From CALZIK01 sp945787635 (GTDB taxonomy: Bacteria; Acidobacteriota; Thermoanaerobaculia; Multivoradales; JAHEKO01): a DNA stretch of 64,000 nt. Under the pieces are notes generated by a model, which was not told where the DNA came from, made no database searches, and was given only the letters and a program-made list of their open reading frames with translations. Positions 9,335 to 17,102 of the stretch are shown one piece after another. Each line of letters begins with the position of its first letter. The first letter of the stretch is position 1. The position numbers and the translations under genes were made by a program. The stretch covers positions 16,096-80,095 of the forward strand of contig CAMYNM010000013.1 of NCBI GenBank assembly GCA_947259725.1, given 5' to 3'.

Positions 9335-9975
9335 CCGGCCGAAGCGGCTTCGGGCCTTCGGAACAGCATCGCGAACCGATCGTCGTCACCGTTCCAGTCG
9401 GTCTCTTGCGTGACCAGCTCGAAACCGGCGCCGAGCATCTCGGCGAGGAGATCTCCGGTCGGAATGCCGTGCCCTCCGCGATTGGGAACTCCGGGAAGCT
9501 CGCGCCAGTTTTTCTGAGGCGTGATGTCGATGATGGCCATGAGGCCGTTCGGCTTGAGGGCATGCCACAGGCTGGAGCGCATGGTCTCCGGTTCTTCGAA
9601 GTGGTGGTACACGAGACGAAGGAGAATCGCGTCGCAGCAGCCGGGCGCCAGGCCGAGGTCGTTCTGGTCGCCGAGAACCGCGGTGACTTGCACAAGGCCG
9701 GCGTCGAGCATCCGCTTGTGAATCGACTCGACCAGGTCTGGCTTGACCTCCGTTGCGTAAACGTGTCCTTCGGAGCCGACCCTGTCGGCCAAGGCTTCGG
9801 CGAAGCCTCCGTCGCCCGCGCCGACGTCGGCCAAAATCTGCCCCGGCTCCAAACTCAGGAGATTACCGATCCGGTCGATCTCGGACGGGCTGGCGCCACT
9901 GAGGCTGCAGGCGGTGAAGGCGAGGGTCGCCAGGGTCGCGAATCGCCGGCGGGTGGGTTGGGGTATTGGTCTCAT
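9328..9975 (-). CDS. Class I SAM-dependent methyltransferase with N-terminal export signal
   Basis: 215 residues from ATG 9975. A Rossmann methyltransferase core is clear: motif I ILADVGAGDGG, then an acidic post-I residue (YATEV), DAILLRLVYHHFEEPE as motif IV and LKPNGLMAIID as motif V-VI. The odd part is the N-terminus: RRRF followed by a hydrophobic stretch and FTAC-S, which reads as a Tat-like or lipoprotein signal. SAM is cytoplasmic, so a truly exported enzyme would be strange; the segment could instead be a degenerate anchor. The open frame runs on to 10050, but that extension lacks family features. Substrate unknown. Confidence 0.75.
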   Translation of the reverse strand: MRPIPQPTRRRFATLATLAFTACSLSGASPSEIDRIGNLLSLEPGQILADVGAGDGGFAEALADRVGSEGHVYATEVKPDLVESIHKRMLDAGLVQVTAVLGDQNDLGLAPGCCDAILLRLVYHHFEEPETMRSSLWHALKPNGLMAIIDITPQKNWRELPGVPNRGGHGIPTGDLLAEMLGAGFELVTQETDWNGDDDRFAMLFRRPEAASAGH

Positions 9976-10103
9976 GGGTTTTCTTACGTGCGACGGGAGA
10001 TTCGGTTTGCCAGAGACAGAAAGCGGCCAGGAGACGATAGCAGCGCGCAAGCTTCGACCCGTGCGCCAGAGCAGGCGCGCCCGCTAGCGGTTAGAGTTGC
10101 GCG

Positions 10104-11195
10104 GTGAAAGACGCCGCCGGCCCAGGGCTTCGCGGCCGGGGAACCGCCGAGAATCCCCGATCGCGTTTCGAGAGACTCGAAGTCGAGCTCGACGCTCCGC
10201 CGACCGGCCAGCTCGCGACCGAGTATCTGGAAGACGCCAGCCGGTCGATCATTGCTCGCAACCAGAGCCCGGACGTCGGCTTCGACGCGTCGATCAACCC
10301 GTACCGGGGCTGCGAGCACGGGTGCTCCTACTGCTACGCGCGGCCCACCCACGAGTATCTCGGCCTGTCGGCCGGGCTCGACTTCGAGTCCCGGATTCTG
10401 GTCAAGAAGCACGCTCCTGAGCTCTTGGCCCGCGAGCTGGCTTCGCCGCGTTGGCAGCCGCAGACTCTCGGCCTCTCCGGCGTCACCGATCCGTACCAGC
10501 CGATCGAGCGCAAGCTCGAGATCACCCGGCGCTGCATCGAAGTGCTGGCCCGTTTTCGCAATCCGGTCGTCGTGGTGACCAAGAACCATCTGGTCACGCG
10601 CGATATCGATCATCTTGCCGAACTGGCTCGCTCTCCGGATGGGACCGCCGCGAAACAGTCGGCGGCGGCGGTTTTTCTTTCGATCACGACTCTGGATGGG
10701 GAACTGGCCAGGAAGCTCGAACCGCGGACTTCGCGGCCGGCACGGCGTCTGGAGGCGATTACGGAGCTGGCCGGGCGAGGGGTTCCGGTCGGAGTTCTGG
10801 TCGCGCCGGTGATCCCGGCCCTGACCGATCACGAGATTCCCGACATCCTGTCCGCGGCGAGGCAGGCCGGAGCCGGTTACGCCGCCTGGGTCATGCTGCG
10901 CCTCCCCGGCAGAGTCGCCGGCCTCTTCGACGCCTGGCTCGCGAGATCGGTTCCGGAGCGCAGGGACCACGTGCTGTCTCGAATTCGAGAGATCCGCGGC
11001 GGTGAGCTGAACGACTCGAGATACGGCACGCGGGGTCGGGGCCAAGGAGTCTTCGCAGAGCAGATTCGCGACCTCTTTCGCACCTCGGCGCGGCGGTTGG
11101 GGTATCCCGTCCACCGCCCGACGCTCACGGCCGATGGGTTTCGGCGGGAGCCGGACCAGCTCGATCTGAGCAGATTGTTCGCTACTAATGAGTAA
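10104..11195 (+). CDS. PA0069 family radical SAM protein (SPL-like)
   Basis: 363 residues starting at GTG 10104. The radical SAM cluster motif CxxxCxxC is present as Cys70, Cys74, Cys77 (RGCEHGCSYCYAR), preceded by NPYRG, which is typical of the PA0069/Rv2578c group related to spore photoproduct lyase. Further conserved blocks are GLSGVTDPYQPIE and VVVVTKNHLVTRDID. Members bind a [4Fe-4S] cluster and generate a 5'-deoxyadenosyl radical; the physiological substrate of this group is not known to me. The stop overlaps the start of the GH2 gene by 8 bases (ATGAGTAA), an unexpected pairing that may be only packing. Confidence 0.85.
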   Translation: MKDAAGPGLRGRGTAENPRSRFERLEVELDAPPTGQLATEYLEDASRSIIARNQSPDVGFDASINPYRGCEHGCSYCYARPTHEYLGLSAGLDFESRILVKKHAPELLARELASPRWQPQTLGLSGVTDPYQPIERKLEITRRCIEVLARFRNPVVVVTKNHLVTRDIDHLAELARSPDGTAAKQSAAAVFLSITTLDGELARKLEPRTSRPARRLEAITELAGRGVPVGVLVAPVIPALTDHEIPDILSAARQAGAGYAAWVMLRLPGRVAGLFDAWLARSVPERRDHVLSRIREIRGGELNDSRYGTRGRGQGVFAEQIRDLFRTSARRLGYPVHRPTLTADGFRREPDQLDLSRLFATNE

Positions 11196-13860
11196 CCATA
11201 TAGCCGCAAGTCGGCGAGTCATATATGTGAGCATAGGGTTACTGATAGTTTCGGTCGGGAACAGGGACAACCTCAGCGCGGAGCCACACTCCGTCGAGAC
11301 CGAGGTGCTTTTTCTTTCGGGTAGCGGCTCTGATCAGACCGTACCGTGGCAGTTTCGAGTCGATCGCGGGCGCCGAGCCGGGACCTGGAGTTGGATTCCG
11401 GTTCCGTCACAATGGGAGCTTCAGGGATTCGGCGCCTATGCCTACGGTCTGGATGATCCCGACCGAGAGCGCCATGCCGAAACGGGCCTCTACCGGCACG
11501 GCTTTGAGGTACCGGCGGCGTGGAGCGGGCGCCGCGTGCGGCTGGTCTTCGAAGGGGTGATGACCGACGCGTCGGTCAAGATCAATGGCCGAAGAGCCGG
11601 ACCGACGCATCGGGGCGGCTTCACCCGGTTCGCCCATGACGTGACGGATCTGCTCGACTACGGCGCCGGGAATGTCCTCGAGGTCGAGGTCCGGGAGGCC
11701 TCGACCGACGGCACGGTCAACGGTGCCGAACGCGAAGCCGACTACTGGCTTTTTGGTGGGATCTACCGGCCGGTCTACCTGGAGGCTCGGCCGGAGCGGT
11801 CGATCGAGCACGTGTCGATCGATGCGCGTCACGGCGGCGAGCTCGAGGTCGAGGTTGAGCTTTCGGGCGTGACCGGGGGCGAAGAGGTCACGGTTCAGGT
11901 TCGGGATCCCGTCTCCGGTCTGGCGGTGGGTTCGGCGCTTGTCGGCCGGCTGGAAGCCGGTCAAGACACGAAGCGGCTTCAGGGGCGCTCTTCGGATGCG
12001 TGGAGCTGGAGCGCGGAGCGGCCGCACCTCTACCGGCTGGAGGTCACCCTCGCCGACGCGGGCAAAGCCCTTCACACGACGAGCCTCAGATTCGGTTTTC
12101 GCACGGTCGAGGTCAGGCTCAGCGACGGGCTCTACGTCAATGACCGACGGGTTCGACTGCGAGGAGTCAACCGGCACTCTTTCTGGCCCGATTCGGGAAG
12201 AGCGCTCGGCGTCGGTCGCAATCGCCGGGACGCCGAGCTTCTCAAAGCGCTCAATGCCAACGCGGTTCGAACGTCGCACTACCCGCCGGACCGCGAGTTT
12301 CTCGAGGCTTGCGACGAGCTCGGCCTATACGTGATCGACGAGCTGCCCGGCTGGCATGACGCCTATAGGGCCGGCGTCGGCAGCCGGCTGATCGCGGAGA
12401 TGGTCCGCCGCGATCTCAACCATCCGTCGATCATCCTGTGGGCCAACGGCAACGAAGGCGGCTGGAACAGCCTCCTCGACAACGAGTTCCAGCGCCATGA
12501 TGTGCAGTCACGGACGGTCATCCACCCTGGCTCGATCGCCGGCGGCATCGACGCGACTCACTACCCGGACTACCCGACGCTCGAGGCCATGCTCGGCGAG
12601 GACAATCTGATCCGGAAAGTGGGGCGGCTCGGGAGACCGCGGCATCTGGTGCTGCCTACCGAGATGCTTCACGGGCTCTACGACGGCGGCGGCGGGGCCG
12701 GCCTCGAGGACTTCTGGCGTTTGCTCGAGGCCTCGCCACTGGCAGCCGGGGGCTTTCTATGGTCGCTGTTTGACGAAGGTGTCGTCCGCACCGATCTCGG
12801 AGGCGCCCTCGACACGCGAGGCAACTACGCTCCGGACGGCATCTTCGGTCCGTTCCGAGAGCCCGAAGCGAGCGTCGACACGATCCGCCGGCTGTGGGCT
12901 CCGGTTCGCCTTGAACACGCGGACTGGGAGACCGGGCGGGTGCGCCTCCAGAACCGGTACGCCGAGACGAATCTTTCCGAGCTGCGATTTCGCTGGCAGG
13001 GCCTGACCCTTCCAGGTCCGGGCTCGGGCGCGACCGAAACGACCGTCTTCGACCTCGAGACTCCGGGCCCCGATCTCGAACCGGGGACGAGCGGTGAGCT
13101 TCGCTTGAGCGCCATGCCCGACGTTTTCTTTCATGCCCTGCGCCTGACAGCGCTTCACTCGAGTGGCCGGACGGTGAGCTCCTGGACCGGTTGGTCGGTC
13201 AATCCCTCGACCTTTCTGGCGCAATGGTTGGAGCCCAACGAAAGGGGGGAGCCGCAAGGCGGGACGAGGCCGTCGTGGCTCGAGGGGCCGACACCCCTTG
13301 GGGCTTCTGTTGACCCACCGGTCGAAGGTCGGGACTCGGACAGCGCCTGGCAGGCCTTCTCCTCCGGTTGGGTGCGGCTCGAGGTCGCGCACTCCGACCC
13401 GACTGGTTTCGCGCTCGACTTTGGGGACTTCGAGGTCGAGACCATCGAATGGCTGGGGGACGGCCCCGGGTCGGTGTGGGCCAACCGGCTCGTGGGGCCG
13501 ACCCTGGGGGTCTGGCGGCGAGGTCTCGACAACCCGACAGCTCCCTGGCGAGGAGCGCGTGGCTTCTACCGTGGGGTCCGCTGGATTCGATTGCTGGGAG
13601 CAACGGGTAGCTTGACGGTGGTGGTCGAGCCCGAAGATCTGTTCGTGGGAGTCTCGTCGCCCAGCTTTCCGACCGATGCCCGAAATGCTCGGGCCGAGCT
13701 GCCGCCGCTGGGGACGGTATCGTTTCTGCGCAGGATCCCCGCCATCGGGACCAAGTTCCACGCCGCGACGAGCCTCGGGCCCGCGCCGGCGCCGGCGCAT
13801 GCCGCGGGTCCCGAGGTGGCCCGCGTCGACGTCGTGTGGTTCAAGCGCGATCCGGTTTGA
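11188..13860 (+). CDS. Glycoside hydrolase family 2 protein, exported
   Basis: 890 residues. An N-terminal signal peptide ends around LSAEP. The domain order is that of GH2: a jelly-roll sugar-binding domain (about 45-200, with RRVRLVFEGVMTDASVKING), an Ig-like domain, and a TIM barrel from about 310 (RGVNRHSFWP). Glu423 in GNEGG is the likely acid/base and Glu492 in LPTEMLHG the likely nucleophile. About 300 extra residues follow the barrel. GH2 activities include beta-galactosidase, beta-glucuronidase and beta-mannosidase; these cannot be separated here. Together with the lyase-like fusion and GH105 it suggests use of a uronic-acid-containing polysaccharide, though no SusCD, TonB receptor or sulfatase is in the window. 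Confidence 0.85.
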   Translation: MSNHIAASRRVIYVSIGLLIVSVGNRDNLSAEPHSVETEVLFLSGSGSDQTVPWQFRVDRGRRAGTWSWIPVPSQWELQGFGAYAYGLDDPDRERHAETGLYRHGFEVPAAWSGRRVRLVFEGVMTDASVKINGRRAGPTHRGGFTRFAHDVTDLLDYGAGNVLEVEVREASTDGTVNGAEREADYWLFGGIYRPVYLEARPERSIEHVSIDARHGGELEVEVELSGVTGGEEVTVQVRDPVSGLAVGSALVGRLEAGQDTKRLQGRSSDAWSWSAERPHLYRLEVTLADAGKALHTTSLRFGFRTVEVRLSDGLYVNDRRVRLRGVNRHSFWPDSGRALGVGRNRRDAELLKALNANAVRTSHYPPDREFLEACDELGLYVIDELPGWHDAYRAGVGSRLIAEMVRRDLNHPSIILWANGNEGGWNSLLDNEFQRHDVQSRTVIHPGSIAGGIDATHYPDYPTLEAMLGEDNLIRKVGRLGRPRHLVLPTEMLHGLYDGGGGAGLEDFWRLLEASPLAAGGFLWSLFDEGVVRTDLGGALDTRGNYAPDGIFGPFREPEASVDTIRRLWAPVRLEHADWETGRVRLQNRYAETNLSELRFRWQGLTLPGPGSGATETTVFDLETPGPDLEPGTSGELRLSAMPDVFFHALRLTALHSSGRTVSSWTGWSVNPSTFLAQWLEPNERGEPQGGTRPSWLEGPTPLGASVDPPVEGRDSDSAWQAFSSGWVRLEVAHSDPTGFALDFGDFEVETIEWLGDGPGSVWANRLVGPTLGVWRRGLDNPTAPWRGARGFYRGVRWIRLLGATGSLTVVVEPEDLFVGVSSPSFPTDARNARAELPPLGTVSFLRRIPAIGTKFHAATSLGPAPAPAHAAGPEVARVDVVWFKRDPV

Positions 13861-13965
13861 TCGGCCTTCTGCCATATACGGGCGCAACCCGGGGGTCTGC
13901 GGGCGCCGGATGAAACTTTCGCCGACGGTTTTTCGTCCTAGCTAGTTGAAACGGAGGACTCCCGC

Positions 13966-14955
13966 ATGCCTACCCTCACCCGATCGGTACGAATCGCCCT
14001 CGCATTGGCTCTTGTATGCGTGGCTTCGGCCGCGAACTCCGCCTTTGCCGGAGAGTTCCGGCTCGAGAGAACCTTGTCGTTGGCGCCGGGAGGAGTCGTC
14101 GATCTCAAGACGGATACCGGCCGTGTGTCGGTGCGGGGTACCTCTCGCAGCGACGTGCACGTAGTCGTGACCGCCGAGGAAGAGGACATCGAGGACAACT
14201 ATGAGTTCAGCTTCGAGGAACATGGCGACCGAGTGGTGATTCGGGTCGAGAAGCGTGGCAGCTTTGCGCGCCGTTGGTTCAATTGGAGGAACTCACTCCG
14301 ATTCGACATCGAGGTGCCGCGACGCGTGGATCTCGACATTCGCGCGTCACGGGGCCGAGTCTCGGGCGAATTCGACGTCGACATCCCACGAGTCGTCGAT
14401 CTGGACATCAGCACGGCGGGTGGCCGAATCTCCGCTCAAGACATCGACGGCAACGCGAGGCTCCACACCTCCGGTGGCCGCATAGAGCTGGAGTCGATCA
14501 GCGGCGCCGTGGACGCATCGACCAGCGGCGGTTCGATCTCCGCCGCCGAGCTGGGCGCGCGAGCCGACTTGTCCACCTCGGGCGGCTCGATCGCGGTCGA
14601 GGGAGTCGGGGGCGACCTGTCGGCGGAAACCTCGGGCGGTTCGATCAAGATCACCGACGCGGCCGGGCGAGTGCACGCCGATACCTCGGGCGGCTCGGTC
14701 ACCGCTTCGTTCACGCCCGGCAACAGCGCCGGCGGCTCGCTGTCGAGCTCCGGTGGGCGGATCACCGCCTATATCGACCCTGCGGCGGGACTCGACATCG
14801 ACGCCTCCACCTCGGGAGGCGGCGTCACCGTTGATCTTCCGATCACGATCCAGGGAAAGATCTCGCGACGAGCGGTGCGAGGAAGCCTGAACGGCGGCGG
14901 CGCGCTGCTGAGGCTTCACACCAGCGGCGGCGGGGTCACGATCAGGCCGCTGTAA
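13966..14955 (+). CDS. DUF4097 repeat protein, exported
   Basis: 329 residues with a clean signal peptide (cleavage near AFAGE) and a GGAGG ribosome site before ATG 13966. The body is a DUF4097-type beta-strand repeat protein: from about residue 120 onward nearly every 20-residue unit carries a TSGG or SxGG turn followed by a short S/R-I-x-A strand, which predicts a right-handed beta-solenoid. Such proteins are put forward as putative adhesins or envelope sensors and often sit near anti-sigma or zf-HC2 genes; none is seen here. It appears to be a single transcription unit, preceded by a 105-base gap with no clear promoter. Function not known. Confidence 0.8.
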   Translation: MPTLTRSVRIALALALVCVASAANSAFAGEFRLERTLSLAPGGVVDLKTDTGRVSVRGTSRSDVHVVVTAEEEDIEDNYEFSFEEHGDRVVIRVEKRGSFARRWFNWRNSLRFDIEVPRRVDLDIRASRGRVSGEFDVDIPRVVDLDISTAGGRISAQDIDGNARLHTSGGRIELESISGAVDASTSGGSISAAELGARADLSTSGGSIAVEGVGGDLSAETSGGSIKITDAAGRVHADTSGGSVTASFTPGNSAGGSLSSSGGRITAYIDPAAGLDIDASTSGGGVTVDLPITIQGKISRRAVRGSLNGGGALLRLHTSGGGVTIRPL

Positions 14956-15100
14956 CCGCACTGGTTCCCGGCGCCGGCAGTCTCAGGTAGCGGTCGACCT
15001 CCGTGTCGACCGAAGACCGATAGGCGTTGCGAAGACGGTAGAGACAGGGACGTGGATCGCCACGACGCGGAAAGCTGACGAATCCTTACTCGGTGCCGGG

Positions 15101-16309
15101 TCACTGGACAGGGCGACGCACCCGCATCAGGCGTCGGATCGCCACGATGCCGAAGGCGGGCCCAAGCGCGAGCATCGCGAACGCCCAGCGCCAGGTCACC
15201 AGCTCGACCAGGTGCGGAACCAGCTGGATCGTTGCCAAGGTCAGCAGAAAGCCGAGGGAAGTCTGGAGAGTGAGCGCGGTTCCTACGGCGTGCTGGGGGC
15301 ATACCTCGGTGACCAGGGTGCTGAACTGCGCCGAGTCCGCGACCACGAAAAAGCCCCAGCTCCAGGCCACTAGTGCCAAGACCCAGGAGCTGGAGCCGAA
15401 GGTGAAGCCGATGCCGATGGAAAGCGCACCGCTCGCTGCCATGGCGAGATTCACCAGGCGTTCGCGGCCGGTGCGGTCCGCTTGCCAGCCTCCCCACACG
15501 CATCCGAGGCCGCCGGCGGCGATCGCGCCGAAGGAGAGGACGTCGAGGCTCGCGGTGTGCCCGCCCGCGGCATGCGAGCGCGTGCCGATCGACGCCGCCA
15601 GGAAAGCCGGAATCCAGGTCCACATCGCGTAGAGCTCCCACATGTGCCCCAGGTATCCTGCCGTGGCGAGCCGGGTCTCCCGGTGACGGACCACCGTTCC
15701 GGCGAGACGCCACGAGAAGGGGCGTCTTTCGAATGGAAACGGCCCTTCCCGGTAGAAGACGGCGACCAGGGTGGCGGCTACGAGCGAGCCGGCCGAGGTC
15801 GCGAAAACCACACCGCGAAAGTCGGCGGGATCGAGCGCGCGGACCAGATAGGGAGTCGCCTTGCCGATGGTAAGCGCTCCCACCACGGTTCCGATAGCCA
15901 AGCCGCGGCGATGTCGGAACCAAGTGGCGATCATCTTCATCGCCGGTGGGTAGACGCCGGCCAGAAAGACACCGGTCAGGAATCGCAGTCCGAGGGCGGC
16001 CTCGTAGCCGGGAGCGAACGCGAGGCAGGCGTTGGCCAGAGTCGTGCCCAGGGCGCATACGGAGAAATAGGCCCGAGAGGACAGCAGGTCGGCCAGGTTG
16101 AGAAGGGCTGCCAGGGCGGTTCCGACGACGAACCCGAGTTGGACGCTTCCCACCAGCCAACCCACCTGTCCCTGTCCCAGGTCCCAGGCCGACGTCAGTT
16201 GAGGCGAGACCGCCGCGGCGGAGAACCACGGCGACATGCCGAGAATCTCGGCCGTCGCGAGAAGGACCAGCATGGCCCAACGCTGCGATCCCTCAGTGCT
16301 CGGTCGCAT
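15101..16309 (-). CDS. MFS transporter, nitrate/cyanate (NNP/CynX)-like subgroup
   Basis: About 402 residues, twelve predicted helices. Recognisable MFS features are an N-terminal SPWFSAAAVSP segment, GLRFLTGVFLAGVYPPAMK in helix 4-5, and a WFRHRRGLAIGTVVG loop, which resembles sugar-phosphate and CynX-type facilitators. The frame is open to a GTG at 16351; ATG 16309 is preferred because the family-like sequence begins just after it, but the ribosome site is weak (GAGAG). It is divergent from the archaemetzincin-like gene. The substrate is unknown. Confidence 0.8.
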   Translation of the reverse strand: MRPSTEGSQRWAMLVLLATAEILGMSPWFSAAAVSPQLTSAWDLGQGQVGWLVGSVQLGFVVGTALAALLNLADLLSSRAYFSVCALGTTLANACLAFAPGYEAALGLRFLTGVFLAGVYPPAMKMIATWFRHRRGLAIGTVVGALTIGKATPYLVRALDPADFRGVVFATSAGSLVAATLVAVFYREGPFPFERRPFSWRLAGTVVRHRETRLATAGYLGHMWELYAMWTWIPAFLAASIGTRSHAAGGHTASLDVLSFGAIAAGGLGCVWGGWQADRTGRERLVNLAMAASGALSIGIGFTFGSSSWVLALVAWSWGFFVVADSAQFSTLVTEVCPQHAVGTALTLQTSLGFLLTLATIQLVPHLVELVTWRWAFAMLALGPAFGIVAIRRLMRVRRPVQ

Positions 16310-16402
16310 CTCTCGAGCTCTCTTCGGCTCGCTTGCGATCGCTCGCACCACTATCGAATGACCTTTGGCACTTGCGCTCCGCGAGTGCTGCTGACTTCTT
16401 GA

Positions 16403-17035
16403 ATGGCCTCATATGGGCTAGCGTTTTCGCTCGACAGTATGCACGAGATCGGCAAGCCGGCGGACACTCTATCGAGGCTCAACCTGGTGCGCATCGGCAA
16501 GCCGGTGAACCGGGCCGAGGTCGAAGCCATCGCGGAGCGCATCGGAGATGCCTTTCCCGGCTTTCTCCGATCGGTTCGAATCGTTGATTACGAGCCCCCA
16601 ACGGTGGACGAGATCGAAGCCGATCTGCTCACCCAAGCGTTGGATCAGGAGGTAGGAGGCCACATCCTGGGGATCACCGACGCCGATCTCCTCGATCGGT
16701 CCGCGAGCGATTTCTTCCGGTTCATGTTCGGATGCAAGGACAACCGCAACCACGTGGCAGTCGTCTCGACGCGCCGCATCTCGACCGCCGACCCGGGTCG
16801 CTCGATCGCTCGATTGCTCAAGGTGGGATTGCACGAGCTTGGGCACAACTTCGGCTTGACCCATCACTACTCGTATGAATCCGCCGGCGACGGTGGCTAC
16901 TGTCCGATGAGTAAGGGCGACTACAACCGGCACGGAGAGCGCAGCTACAAGCGCTCGGTCATCGACGGGCGGGGCCTTCGCTTCTGTCGCGCCTGCCGCC
17001 GGTTTCTCAACGTCGCTCACGGCCAGCTGGCGTAG
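16403..17035 (+). CDS. Archaemetzincin-like zinc metalloprotease with altered Cys set
   Basis: Up to 210 residues. The extended metzincin motif HELGHNFGLTH (His144, Glu145, His148, His154) is followed by YCPM (Cys167, Met169) and FCRAC (Cys195, Cys198), the archaemetzincin layout in which a second zinc is held by four cysteines. Here the cysteine that normally follows the third zinc His is a His (His155), and the loop to Cys167 is longer. Upstream, GITDADL and FMFGC...VVSTRR match the family. ATG 16403 and ATG 16439 are both possible starts; the conserved part starts at LNLVRIG, after both. Cytoplasmic, no signal peptide. Function of archaemetzincins in bacteria is unknown. Confidence 0.82.
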   Translation: MASYGLAFSLDSMHEIGKPADTLSRLNLVRIGKPVNRAEVEAIAERIGDAFPGFLRSVRIVDYEPPTVDEIEADLLTQALDQEVGGHILGITDADLLDRSASDFFRFMFGCKDNRNHVAVVSTRRISTADPGRSIARLLKVGLHELGHNFGLTHHYSYESAGDGGYCPMSKGDYNRHGERSYKRSVIDGRGLRFCRACRRFLNVAHGQLA

Positions 17036-17102
17036 CGGGCTCCCGATCGAGTCGTCGATCCCGCGATAGACTCGCGGTTTCCTTGGGATGGTGGCTCGCC
17101 TC

